In this document: positions 11,536 to 22,529 of the stretch, piece after piece
Position numbering within the stretch: position 1 is the first letter of the stretch
Layout of the letters: each line of letters opens with the position of its first letter
Assembly (NCBI GenBank): GCA_019009955.1
Contig: CM032230.1
Coordinates: 3,186,001-3,250,000 of the forward strand
Source: Riptortus pedestris
Taxonomy: Eukaryota; Arthropoda; Insecta; Hemiptera; Alydidae
Length of the DNA stretch: 64,000 bases
Direction of reading: 5' to 3'
Program-made: the position numbers and the translations under genes
The notes under the pieces: generated by a model
Database searches by the model: none
What the model saw: only the letters and a program-made list of their open reading frames with translations
What the model was told of the DNA's origin: nothing

Positions 11536-12076
11536 ATTCCTTCACGCAGATCCTGCGTAACTAAGCAGACTTCTCACACGAAGGTTTACAATAGATAAAT
11601 ATACATACTGATAACACCACCGTGAATATTAAGTGGAAGGGATCCAATTAATTTCAGTTACAAATTAATAACTCTACAACGGAAAGCGTCTGAATTGTAA
11701 ACAAACAGGCCAGCCAACCAGAATTCTCGGAAAGAAAAGCCATCAATGAAATATACCTGAATATAACATATTAATTTTATTGAAAACTATTTACTATTTC
11801 GAATTTTCAACATTCCCCCCTCCCACTGGTCCGATTTCAGCCATTAACGAACTTAATCTTTTTTTTTATTTACATAAAACGACTAAAAATCGAGTTTGGT
11901 AACGATCAAGCAAAAATTACGACCGCTAGAGCGTTAACAGACATATATATACAAATATACAGTTTTGAGTGGACCTCATTTTCGTCTTCTCCTAGGTAGG
12001 ATCGAAGAACATTTTTGAAAAATCGCGTTATGAGTACGACCTCAATAGCTTATGTCCCGTAAGGGAAATCTGCTAA
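11536..12076 (-). mobile_element. Family A element, long-end variant with short AT tract
   Basis: Read on +, ttcacgcagatcctgcgt and gcagacttctc start the copy. An extra block follows (aacaccaccgtgaatatt, then gtaaacaaacaggcc) that is shared with copies at 13190-13290 and 15740-15840. It closes with the C-rich core, gttaacagacatatata, gagtggacctcattttcg and gggaaatctgctaa. The microsatellite is only a few units long here. Confidence 0.75.
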
Positions 12077-12550
12077 AACAATTATTACAGTTGTGTTTTG
12101 CAAGTACATTTAAGTAGATTGTTCGATGATTAATGACGGATATAGTGCCCTAGGAGAAATTACAAGGGCCTCGTTCAACAGGAGATTCTGATAATTACCA
12201 TAACACTAGACCATTAGCAAGAGGAATTACATCGCGCACACTAAATCGTCTTGTTACAACCGCTGTGTCGATCTGTGCTAGTATAACTAGTTGTACCTGC
12301 TTTAATCATGTTCGTATTTGGCGGCATCGTAGGCCTTTGAAGAATTTATGGGTTTGTGAGGGGGGGGGCGGTGGACGAACAGGGAATAGCTACAGATAAT
12401 CAGGAGTAATGAATGACAACTCTGTAGAATAGACCTGGCCCATGATTAACGAATAACAGCCCTTTAATTGGCGGCTTACATCTGAGCCTCGTTACACCAC
12501 TAGCTACAAACTAAACTGGCTTCACTAGTCAAGGAACAACTTACACATCT
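12077..12550. other. Spacer with a poly-G run
   Basis: Contains a G-rich run near 12361-12370. No gene or repeat family recognised. Confidence 0.45.
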
Positions 12551-12551
12551 A

Positions 12552-12599
<48 letters not shown>

Positions 12600-13341
12600 G
12601 TTCTTACGGTCGCAATTATTGTTTTATCGTTACCAAACTCAATATTTAATCGTTTTATGTAAAAAGAAAAATCAAGTTCGTTAATGGCTGAAATCGGACC
12701 AGCGGGAGGAAGGGGGGTTTAGAGGGGGGAAATTCGAAATATCTCCGTTACTATACGTCGGATCGAAAACGTGTATAGAATTAATCTCATTGCAAATTAA
12801 ATGTACTATAAATAATCTTATATACATATATTTCCTATCTTGAATATTAACCGAGATATTTGCATTTTTCATCGTTCAGCAAACCCCCCACTTCTACTCA
12901 TGTTACATAAACAATACTCGTTATTTAATAAACCACATTATTCGAAGGTTAAATACCAAATATTGTTTTGAAGAAACATTTATTAAATCTGGTGTCCCCA
13001 CCCCTCCAATTTTAAGTTTTTGGTAACTAAAATTAGATTGATCGAGATAAAAATTATTCTGATTCATCATAAATTACAGTACTAGTACATAGTTTTCATT
13101 AAAATTAATATGTTATATACTGATATATTTCAGTAATTGTTTTTCTTTCCAGTGTGAGGTTGGCAGAGCAGTTCGTTTACATTTCAGACGCTTCCCGCCG
13201 GGAGGTTTCTTATTATCGTTTGTATTTATTCACTTTATATTCACGGTGATGTTTTATTACCAGTATGTAATATATGATTTATGATTTGTAAAACTTCACG
13301 AGGGAAATCTGCTTAGTTTACGCAACCCCTGTGTGACGGAC
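12551..13341 (+). mobile_element. Family A element, truncated at the microsatellite
   Basis: It starts in the (AT)n tract (12551-12597), then gtcgcaattattg, ttcgttaatggctgaaatc, the G-rich core, aaccgagatatttgcat, and the long-end block (cccgccgggaggtttcttat, attcacggtgatg). It ends gggaaatctgcttag, acgcaacccctgtgt, gacggac before TTTT. The TTAGCAG end is missing. A segment at 12920-12960 (ataaaccacattattcgaag) recurs at 16889-16908. Confidence 0.75.
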
Positions 13342-13420
13342 TTTTACACGCTTAGGAAGAACTCAATCTACAGAGCAAAACTCACATATTTAAATGTGTG
13401 GTATTTAATCTTGGAATAGG

Positions 13421-13613
13421 GGCTCGGGTTAACCAAGCTAGTTAAAACGTTGGCTTTAATCTCTCACGGTGAACCTAGTGAGGTGAATTCGATTATCGCC
13501 TGGGCAATAGGATTTTTATTAGTAACGAACTCATTAAATAAAATGCTTACTTCTACCTTGGCTAAAAAATGGTAGCAATCTGTAGATAATCCTCCCCAAT
13601 TAGACCCATATTC
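13421..13613 (+). mobile_element. tRNA-derived SINE
   Basis: The head ggggctcgggttaaccaag resembles a tRNA 5' half with a pol III A box. gaattcgattatcgcc is a decayed B box. The body follows the family order: gcctgggcaatagga, ttaaataaaat, ccttggcta, ggtagc, tgtagataat, ccccaattag. Other copies lie at 17268, 35424, 38003, 42655, 54512, 59165 and 62876. Confidence 0.75.
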
Positions 13614-13630
13614 TACAATTATTATATCTG

Positions 13631-14050
13631 GCTCATAATCTCTCCTTCCACTGGTCCAATTCCAGCCATTAACTAACCTGAGATTTATAGGAAACGCTTA
13701 TATGTCGAAATTGGTGCAGATAAAACTAAAAAACTCCCTCCTACGGTAAATTAAGCAAATCTCTTTTCTCAATATTCTTTCAATTTCTAAGTAAAAATCG
13801 GAGAGTTTACTGAAAACAAGAAAGCAGGAATAGTTAGCTTAATATTTGAGCTAAACAAATGCGTACAGAACAATAAATGTAGAAAATAAATTGTTTAACA
13901 AGGTTGGTTCTCTAACATTTATCGATTCGACTCATAATGACGGAAATATCTTTAATTTATTAATCCTCCCCCCTCGCTATTCCTAGTACGATTTCAGCCA
14001 TTCAACATTATGAACTTTGGTGTTGAATGAAACGGTTAAATATGTAATAC
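13631..14050 (-). mobile_element. Family C (diverged relative of family A) fragments
   Basis: Two pieces carry the recognisable family order in degraded form: ccactggtccaattccagcc with acgcttatatgtcg, and then ttaatatttgagc, ttggttctctaacatttatcgat, aatgacggaaatatct, gatttcagccattcaac and acggttaaatatg. Ends are absent. Confidence 0.55.
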
Positions 14051-14058
14051 ACTTTATG

Positions 14059-14634
14059 TTAGTAGATTTCCCTCAAGGGAAATCAACTATTGAGGTGCTA
14101 CTCATGACGCGAATTTCAAAAAAAAAAACCTTCAAATGTCCATCAATCCTACATATTATATGAAAAAAATGAGATCCGTTCAAAATTATATATATATATA
14201 TATATATATATTTGTCTGTTACCGCTCTAGCGGTCAATTAGCATATTTAGTTTAATTGTACCAAACTCGATATTCAATCGTTTTATGCAAAAAGAATGAT
14301 AAAATTCGTTAATGGCTAAAATCAGGCGAGTAGGAGGGAGGGTTTAGAGGGAAGGAATTTCTAAAATCCTTAATATAGCATATCCGTTATTATGCGTGAG
14401 ATCGAAAAATTGTATAGATTCAATCTTGTTGCAAATGTAATGTTATATAAATCTTGTTATGTACGTATTTTCACTATCTTGATTATTAACCGAAATATTT
14501 GCATTTTACACATCTCGTCCTTCAGTAAGCCCCCACTCCTACTCGTCATATTAATATTAATCTGTTTACGTTTTGAGATAAATGCAAATACGTGCGAAAT
14601 CTGCTTAGTTAACGCACCCCCTGTGTGACGGACT
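14059..14634 (+). mobile_element. Family A element, both ends present
   Basis: 5' ttagtagatttccctcaag, caactattgaggtgctact, then (AT)n at 14189-14211, tttgtctgttaccgctctag, the inverted core and aaccgaaatatttgcat. The 3' end shows cgaaatctgcttagttaacgc, ccctgtgtgacggac, then TTTTT flank. It lacks coding capacity. Confidence 0.8.
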
Positions 14635-14919
14635 TTTTGGAATCAATAAAATCAAATCTTAATTGATGACGCCCCATCGAACATGTTTGTATTTATCTCA
14701 AACAGAAAAAGTCAAATAAAAAAAAAAACGGTTATTAAAAGTTGAAGCTTAGGTTATTATTAATATAAAATACGTAATATTAACTCACTTAATATTTCTG
14801 TTAAAAATTATAATTGAACAACAATTATAAAATATTAAATTTGAAAGAAGATATATTAATTTTTTTTTATCCGACTTAAAACTAAGATATTTTCCAAGTT
14901 TCGCATGGATTTTCATGAC
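14635..14919. other. AT-rich spacer
   Basis: No recognisable element or frame. Confidence 0.45.
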
Positions 14920-15008
14920 CTGGGCAGGATCAATGGATATTTGAAGATCCCCCGAAAATCGTGTCATGAGTAGAAGGTCAATAGAAGATATCCTGTCTAG
15001 GAAATCTG
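14920..15008 (-). mobile_element. Family A, 5'-end fragment
   Basis: Read on +: gggcaggatcaatggatattt, cgtgtcatgagtagaagg, then aggaaatctgttcag. Only the TTAGCAG end, diverged. Confidence 0.6.
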
Positions 15009-15014
15009 TTCAGT

Positions 15015-15655
15015 TGTTAGTATCAAAAGTGCGAACTAAGAACTGGAAGGAAAACTAACTTCCTTCAGGTTACAAATTGATTCCCGTCTTCTAAGGATAG
15101 CTGCGTGTCCTTGCTAGAGTAAAATGTCCACGACCCAAATGGAGGTAGAGACAGAACAAAAATACAGCGGAGTATAATTAAGCGGGCGGAAAGAAGTAAT
15201 TTAATTCTTGTCTAAATTCAATGGCCGTTCGCTTTAATTCCGAGCGAAACAACGAAGGGGTAATTCCGGAAGAAGAAAGAGAGGCGGGAAAAAAGAGAAC
15301 CATTTTGCCAAGAATCCAGGCTGCTGGTTTCATTAAAGGCAGCTATTCATTGGCCAACTACCTGCCCCAGGCACAACAATCTACTTAAGGCTACAACTTC
15401 AACACTGAAACAACCCCAAACTAAACCCACCATAATGGTTATCATATTATAATAGGCCGATTAATAGTTGTGCTAATGGGATATCAAGGCTATTGTTAGC
15501 CATTTAATGCAATAACGTCGGAGGTTATTGATTCCAAGTTATTCCAAAGGCCCGGGCTTAGGATATAGGGAGAGGCAGCCTGTAGCTGAACAGGATCAAC
15601 TAATCCCGCCGTATATCAAAACATCCATGATATGTTAACCTACCAGATCACGAAA
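15015..15655. other. Low-repeat, more balanced sequence
   Basis: This block lacks the dispersed families around it. It contains a 6-bp stem hairpin (ttcgct...agcgaa near 15229-15250) and mixed-composition sequence around 15150-15400. I see no exon. It is a possible conserved non-coding or promoter candidate, based only on contrast with its repeat-rich surroundings. Confidence 0.4.
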
Positions 15656-15662
15656 TAAAAAA

Positions 15663-15990
15663 GACCGTCACGCAGGGGCTGCGTAAACTAAGCAGATTTC
15701 CCTCGTGATGTTTAGCAATAGACAAATCTACATATTGGTATCATAATGGCACCGTCAACATCAAGTGAATAAATACAAACGATAATAAGAAACCTCCAGA
15801 CGGGAAGCACCTGAAACGTAAACAAACAGGTGTACCAATTTCTTACAGGAAAGAAAAACAATTATGGAAATGTATCAGAATATAACACTAATTTCATTGA
15901 AAACTATTTACTATATCTAGTACTGTAATTTATAATGAAACAGAACATTTTTTATGTTAATCAATCAAATTTTAGTAGTCCAAGAACTTA
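15663..15990 (-). mobile_element. Family A, hairpin-end half with long-end block
   Basis: Starts accgtcacgcaggggctg and gcagatttccctcgtg. The long-end block includes ggcaccgtcaacatcaag, gaaacctccagacggg and gtaaacaaacagg. It breaks into another family A copy at 15995. The string tttagtagtccaagaact just before the break recurs at 16195, which suggests that the second copy or a local duplication split it. Confidence 0.7.
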
Positions 15991-15994
15991 AAAA

Positions 15995-16653
15995 GTCCTT
16001 CACGCAGGGGCTGCGTAAACTAAGCAGATTTCCCATGTGAAGTTTTACAATAGAGAAATCTGCATACTGGTAACACAACACCACCCTGATTGAATACAAA
16101 CGGTAATGAGAAATCTTTCAGTTAATTAAAATAAATTCCCAACTGAAACGGCTTCTGAATTGTAAGAATAATTTATATTTTAATAACTAAAATTTTAGTA
16201 GTCCAAGAACTAAAGAAGGGGAGGGGGGTGATCAGAACGTATTTGAATAAATCTCACAAAGTAACGAAGGTAAAGTAAGGTTAGAAACGACAGGTAAGGT
16301 TAGAAGAAGCTTCCACCAGAGCCGAGCGGTTACGGAAACGGCCGACCTAATCCGAACTATACCCGACCACAGACTTCATAAAAATGCAAATATCTCGGTT
16401 AATATTCAAGATAGAGAATAAATGTATATTACACTAATTATAGTAAATTTAATTTGCAATAAGGATGGTTCTATACAATTTTTCGATCCAATGCATAATA
16501 ACGGAGATATTTTGAATTTTCAAAAATCCCCCCCTCCCTCTGGTCCGATTTCAGCCATTAACGAACTTGATCTGTCTTTTTACATAAAACGGTTAAATAT
16601 CGAGTTTCGTAACTATCAAAAAGAATTGCGACCGCTAGAGCGTTAACAGACAA

Positions 16654-16719
<66 letters not shown>

Positions 16720-16865
16720 ACACACACACACACACACACACACAATTTTGAACGGACCTCATTTTCGTCATCTGGTAGGATCGATTGACATTTGAAGAAA
16801 ATTTTTGAAACTTGCGTCATGAATACGACCTCAATTGCTGATTTCCCTGAAGGGGAATCTGCTAA
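15995..16865 (-). mobile_element. Family A element, complete, with long microsatellite
   Basis: Read on +: gtccttcacgcaggggctg, gcagatttcccatgtg, agccgagcggttacgg, aaatatctcggttaat, gccattaacgaacttgatc, gctagagcgttaacagac, microsatellite, gaacggacctcattttcg, tgatttccctgaag, tctgctaa. It is followed directly by aaatgcaaatatcttgg, a second copy of an internal family block. Confidence 0.8.
16657..16742. repeat. (AT)n(AC)n microsatellite inside family A
   Basis: About 29 AT units followed by about 12 AC units, placed between gttaacagac and gaacggacc as in other copies. Confidence 0.95.
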
Positions 16866-16990
16866 AAATGCAAATATCTTGGTTAAAATGTAATAAACCA
16901 CATTATTCGAAGCTTAAATACAATAAATTGTTTTCAAGAGACCTTTATTGTACGGGGTAAATGCAAATATGTTATCGTGCTCCCGTCCTT
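16866..16990. other. Family-related spacer
   Basis: Contains aaatgcaaatatcttgg and ataaaccacattattcgaag, the latter also inside the copy at 12551-13341. Mosaic repeat material. Confidence 0.5.
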
Positions 16991-17103
16991 TTAGCAGATT
17001 TCCCTTAAGGGGATATGATCGATTGACATTTGAAGAAATTTTTCGAAAATCGCATCTTGAGTACGACCTCAATAGCTGATTTCTCTTTGGGGAAATCTGC
17101 TAA
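16991..17103. mobile_element. 113-bp inverted-end derivative of family A
   Basis: It starts TTAGCAGATTTCCC and ends GGGAAATCTGCTAA, so both termini are the family A 5' end facing each other (14-bp perfect terminal inverted repeat). Between them lie the gatcgattgacatttgaag and gagtacgacctcaatagc blocks. The hairpin end is absent. It could move as a MITE or be a rearranged 5' end. Confidence 0.65.
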
Positions 17104-17267
17104 TAAAAAAATAACTCCCTTAATACTCGAGATACATAAAATACATGTATAGAATAATTAGAGAAAATTCATTTTTTTTATGGTCTCATAATAACGGAAA
17201 TGGGATATATTGATTTTTTTATACTCTCTCTCTCTCTCTCTCCTCCTAGTCCAATTCCAGCCATTAA
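17104..17267 (-). mobile_element. Family C fragment with (TC)n tract
   Basis: taataaaaaaataactccct, gagatacataaaa and gtatagaataattagagaa match 62808-62875 closely. Then aataacggaaatgg, a TC microsatellite at 17224-17242 and ctagtccaattccagcc. It is interrupted by the SINE that follows. Confidence 0.55.
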
Positions 17268-17492
17268 AATTAAATAATTTATTAACGTCCACTTTTTTGC
17301 AACTAAGGCTAATTGGGACGGGTTATCTACAGGTTACCACCCTTTTCCAGCCAGGGTATGAGTAAGGATTTTATTTAATGAATTCCGTCGCTAAATAAAT
17401 TCCTTTGCCCAGGCGGGAATCAAACTTGCCACTTTAAGTTTGAATGTGAGTTTAAGGTCAGCGCTTTAACTCACATGGCTAACCTGAGCCCC
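17268..17492 (-). mobile_element. tRNA-derived SINE, full-length copy
   Basis: On the - strand it begins ggggctcaggttagccatg (A-box-like), then aagtttgattcccgcc (B box), gcctgggcaaagg, atttatttagcgacgg, aaaagggtggtaacctg, agataacccgtcccaatt, agccttagttgc, and a taataaat tail. Flanks attccagccattaa (left) and atttcagcccttaa (right) look like a 14-bp target duplication with two changes, which fits LINE-driven insertion. It sits within a family C fragment. Confidence 0.8.
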
Positions 17493-17691
17493 ATTTCAGC
17501 CCTTAACCAAGTATATTGCATATAACAGTTAACGAAAAAGCATATTGAAATGCAATTGTTTGTAGAAAATTGAAATTTTAACAATATAAATAATATTACA
17601 TTTTTCGGTGCTAATAGTAACTTAGGTATTTTAAATTTCTAATTATAGCTGTTAACGAAAGCCCCTCTCTTCATTTATAATATAAAATAAA

Positions 17692-17975
17692 GTCTGTCCC
17701 ACAGAGGCTGCTTAAACTAAGCAGATTTCCAACGTGCTATAATAACAAACTTGTGATCTCCGCTCACCACATATTATATTTTTCTATGTAAAAAACCGAT
17801 GAGTAGAAAGTAGTGGGAGAGAAGGGATACTGAAGACTGAAAACTAGAAAGCAGGAATAACTCACTTAATACTGAAGTATTGCTTTGTCATTTTTTCAAC
17901 ATTTCTTTTTAGTAAAACATAAAGGGATGAGGGAGTTACTGATCGGAATATGACTTGATGAAGCTGTTTCCTCCA
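17692..17975 (-). mobile_element. Family B element, hairpin end and part of body
   Basis: gtctgtcccacagaggctg, cttaaactaagcagatttcc and then ataacaaacttgtgatctc, the family B continuation also seen near 3369, 19794 and 56611. Degraded family C-like text follows (gaaagcaggaataactcac). Confidence 0.6.
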
Positions 17976-18708
17976 ATTCAATAGTATAAAAATTTCAATC
18001 TAATAAATTGGCTTTTCATTTAAGCAAAAACTTTTGTCCCAGAAAAAATGGTATTACTAATTAAAAAAAGGTTGTATATTTTCAGTATGTGGCATTTTTC
18101 GTTTTTTAACAAGTATACAATAGAGTCTAAAGTACCTGTTGATTGCTGGATACTTGTGAAGACTTTATAAGCTACCAGTGAATGACATGAGAGGTTCAGA
18201 TCAAGAAAGTGGAAAAATTCCATTGTCAGAAAAGACGATATAAATTTAAAATAACATGCATAATTACAAATAGAAAATTAAATATTATTTATTGTTTAGA
18301 CCATAAAACCAAACAAACTAATAGCTCATCTACGAGTATTAGATGGGACATAGAAATGTTGAATTATATAAATATCAGGACGATTTCTCTGAAAGAAGCC
18401 TTTTCAGAACTTGAAGAAACTTTTCAACCTTCGAGAATGTATATTCGTTCACCATTGTTATGTAGAATTACATATTTTTGCTTCAAACTTCACATACAAT
18501 AAGGGCTTTAAAGTTTTAGGACTTAGCCCATTTTTGCAGCGAGCACCTCATATATCAACTTATGTTTCAAAGAAGACTAACAAATCCTGATGTTCAACTG
18601 TAGCTAGGCTTCTACATTTTAGACTTACCTTATTCGCTAAAATCAATTAGGAAATAAAAAAATGTTCACCATGTGTTATGTTGTTAAAACTGCAAAAGGC
18701 AAACTGGG
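17976..18708. other. AT-rich sequence, no gene seen
   Basis: No recognisable coding or repeat signal. A short + frame at 18209-18502 is AT-driven and unlike known proteins. Confidence 0.5.
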
Positions 18709-18835
18709 TTATACTTAATGATTATAATCTGATTAAAATGCTGAGTCCTAAGTGTGCTTACAAAAGTCAAAAAAATAGAGCTAAAGTGTTTATTCAAATT
18801 GTAATGAGTCATTCAGTTTGAAATAAATGTCATGG
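18709..18835 (+). repeat. Dispersed direct repeat, copy 1
   Basis: tgctgagtcctaagtgtgct, agctaaagtgtttattcaaa and ttgtaatgagtcat match 21703-21815 (ctgagtcctatgtgtgct, gagctaacgtgtttattgaa, attgtaatga). Two copies 3 kb apart, same strand, family unknown. Confidence 0.6.
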
Positions 18836-19793
18836 CATGCCCATGGTAACTTACTTATGATTACATGTTGACTCAGGTATGAAGGTTTTTTAAATCCATT
18901 CAACTTAAAATTTGCAGTATATTTTTTCAAAACAAAATTGAACTATTTCACTTTTATGATATTACTGTAGTTCACAAAAAATTTTATTTTTCAGCAAATT
19001 TATACTTACATTTTTTACAAGAATATGTAACCAAACAAACTTTTGTGATATTGGAAATAAAATTACTTAAGAAAAAGATATGATTGATTCTTTTCATATG
19101 AAATAGCATATATAAGCTGTTATATAAATATCTTAAGACATGCAAATATACTTAAAAACCATATTTTTCTTGACTTACTATAAAATACAAATGAATTATG
19201 TGAAAGGAATCGTTAAGGATCCTAGTACATAAGTGGTACATGTGCTGCTGAAATTTCTAACAACTCTTGATGAAAATTAAAAATTTTCAAAATACACTTT
19301 TCAACAAAAGCTATAAATAAAATTTACATTATATTATTTAATCATAAACATGCAATATTTTATATATCCAGCTATATATGAAGCTGTCAGGCTCTTCGAA
19401 CCGAAAGCTCATTGGTGCCAGCCTATTTTGTCAAACTAAAAATTCTCTATTGACTCAAGCATACCTGTGCACTAAAAAGTAGCAAACTCAAGCAGTTACA
19501 TTGTAATCAATGAGTAAAAAAACATCCTTGAAATGTTCAGTTCTAAACATAAATTCTGTTCTGTTTCTAAAGTATAATAAAATTGTGTTTTAGTCGAGGC
19601 TCTTAAAACTAATGCAAGCTAACTGTGTTTTACCCAACCCACATTTTTTTATCATCTACAGTCTGGTAAGACATCAGAAAATAACAGAAAACATTTGCTG
19701 GCATTTTGGGAACATATAGTCATTTTGCCATGGCATACAAAAGTAGTATATAACTAGTTAACAATCATAAATTTAATTCAACTGAAGGAAGAA
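18836..19793. other. AT-rich sequence, nothing recognised
   Basis: No gene, RNA or repeat family identified. Confidence 0.5.
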
Positions 19794-20098
19794 GTCTGTC
19801 GCAGGGGCTGTGTAAACAAAGCAGATTTCCCACTGTTCTAGCATGACACACAACTGATATCATCCCCCCCCCATATGTTCTCTATCTCATAACAAAATCC
19901 GATAAGTAGAAGTGGTCAGTGAATTCAATCTTATATCATAGTGTCATGCACAACATATTTCCAACTAACTCATATAGCAAAGATCTGTTGAAAACAATAT
20001 TTGGTACTTAAGCTTGGAATAAGACGTTTCATGAAACGTTCGCTTATTGTTAAAGTATGATGACTGAGCGCTATGAGTTCCTTAAGGGAAATCCACTA
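19794..20098 (-). mobile_element. Family B element, both ends, about 305 bp
   Basis: Read on +: gtctgtcgcaggggctgtg, caaagcagatttccc, then acacacaactgatatcat and a poly-C run. It ends gttccttaagggaaatcc then acta. The subterminal gcagatttccc and ending gggaaatcc are inverted, as in family A, but the body differs. No coding capacity. Confidence 0.6.
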
Positions 20099-21330
20099 CA
20101 AAAAAATGAAATATGTAGTATTAGACACTAAAACTTACCATTATTTACTTATTTTCTGATTGCTAACTAATTATATATAACATATCATTTCTGGAGCCAA
20201 TATTCAATTAATCTTCAGACATTAATGGCAAGGATCACCAAAAAAACTCCTTTTGCCCATGCAGGCTTTATGAAAATATTTCCTACATGTTTGACGAGCT
20301 GTATACCACGTCTTGAGGGGTCATTGGTCCCCCCTCCCTTCCCAGAAAAGTAATGGAGGGCTCACACCCTTGTACAGTTGTTAAAACTGATACTCCTGAA
20401 GCAGGTTGTCACCTGACTAAATTTCACATTGAACCTGAAAATCCTTTATCTAATGTCATTTTTTAAAGCCGATTATTTAATCTAATATAAAATGTTGTAG
20501 AATATATTGTTAAGATATTTAATTTCTGTTTTTTTTTTTTTAATTTATGGTTTCCTTTCTATTTTTTAAGATATGAATATTTTCTTCAATTTTATGTTTT
20601 ATATTATTTATTTATTTTTCCACTATTTTAACATGTTCAAAATCGAAAGTATGCTTTTTAAAATTCGAACGGTCTGTCAAAACAGTTTTATTTTCAATAT
20701 TATAAATTTTTTTTAGGTCTCACTTTAATTAAGAGGTGTTATAGAGACCACTGAACATGTAGTGCATTTCTTAATAAAGTCTGCGTGAGGAAAAATAAGT
20801 TTTTGTTGTTGACCCTTGCCATTAAAGTTTAGATAATAATTATATTTTAATTTTGTAGGCCTTGATAAAGGGATGAAATTATCCTAATGCAAAAATTGTT
20901 CTAATTTTATTTGTGTTATATCAATAACCGATACACACAAAAAATGTCCAGTCGAAGCATTATCCAGTCATCTTCTATTACCCAGCAATGATTTATGTTA
21001 TTTGGTAAACAATGTTAATTTGAGCTGAGAGTCATTATGCTTATTTTTCAGATATAAATCATTTTGAACAAGCATTCAATGAAACAAAAATACATTTCCT
21101 CAAATAGGAATCTGATACGTTTCATTTCTGAGCTTAATAACATCCTGGTTACATGTGTTGAAAATTTAAGTCATACCGTGTTTTCAAAGTGTATTGAGCT
21201 TCTATTCTATGGAATCCAATTCAATTTTATTAAATATATTTTTCCTTTTTTTTTTTTTTTAATTTTAAATTTGAGATTTCATATAATCTTTATTTTACTG
21301 TCTCTGTTTTAAGAGACATGTATAGTTTTA
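20099..21330. other. AT-rich sequence, nothing recognised
   Basis: Long T and A runs. Short frames are hydrophobic low-complexity by-products of composition. Confidence 0.5.
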
Positions 21331-21702
21331 AAGTAACTTTCACAGTTGTGTTTCGAGTTTATGTAACAAACTAATCTTAACAATAAACACTGTGTAAGTT
21401 ATGATTAAACCTGAAACCGAGAAAAAAAGTTTGCACATGTAAATGAACAAAAACTTTGTATAAAGAAGAACAAATATTTAAATAGGTGGGATTATTTAAT
21501 CTAATGGATATAGGGATAGTTTTAGAGAAACTTCCACAGTTGTGTTTTGAGTTTACGTGTGTACCAATGTTAAGAATAAACACTAGTATTTTTAGATTAA
21601 AGCTATAAAAAAACCTGAAAACAAGAAAATAATGTTTGGAAAATCGAAGGAATCACAAAAAGGGAAACTAATGTCCCAATAAGGGGAAGTATTTATTCTA
21701 AT
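21331..21702. repeat. Two-copy tandem duplication, period about 194 bp
   Basis: cacagttgtgtttcgagttt at 21341 and cacagttgtgttttgagttt at 21535, each followed by aataaacact and aacctgaaaac/aacctgaaacc. The copies differ at many sites. Confidence 0.65.
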
Positions 21703-21815
21703 GGACTATTCTTAATTATAACCTGACTAAACTACTGAGTCCTATGTGTGCTGAAAATTAATTAAAATTGAGCTAACGTGTTTATTGAAATTGTAATGAA
21801 ATAAATTGTTTTCCA
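21703..21815 (+). repeat. Dispersed direct repeat, copy 2
   Basis: Matches 18709-18835 in order and orientation; see that entry. It directly follows the 194-bp tandem duplication. Confidence 0.6.
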
Positions 21816-22529
21816 AAAACATATGAACCAAAGGAGCAAGAAAACAGTAATTTAAGCATGAAACTTTATACTTACTTTTGGGGTCTTAACCAGGGGTGGG
21901 AAAGTAGAATGTATCCCCTTCCCAGAATTAAAAAAATATATTAAATATTTCTACACAAATATTTTATTAATAAAGCAAAACAATCGCACTAATATGTCTC
22001 AAATTATTTTCATCCATTTTGTATATGATGTTCTTCATATAACAAAAAAAAAAGTGTTTTTATTTTAAATATATTATAAATGTATGATCAACAATAATTT
22101 AGTTCAAACTTTGTATTTCTTTAATGTGTAGTAACATATTTTAGACAGATATTGAATTTTCCTTTTATTTTGAATTGTTTTATGTGTATTTACATATATT
22201 GGCCTCCCCGTGTTAAAATTTCACTAGAAAACTTTAGTTACAGTAAAGTAAATAAATGAAAAAGAATAATTAAATTAGGACAAAAAAGCTTCAAAGTGGC
22301 ATATATATGTAAAGGACTGATAAAGAAGACTTCTTGAAACTCACTAGGCTTAATAAAAATATCCTAAGCTATTGAACAGAATTTTCTCCAAGCCCCAAAC
22401 TATATCCCGAAAAGTTGACTCCTGGGTAGCTCATGGCCAAAATGTGTTCATGCATTTGCCAAGAGAGGCAGAATGCAATCTGCTCAATTTACGCTCATTA
22501 TTACTACATTATTAATGAGTGAGAAAGGG
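21816..22529. other. AT-rich sequence, nothing recognised
   Basis: No coding or repeat family signal that I can support. Confidence 0.45.
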
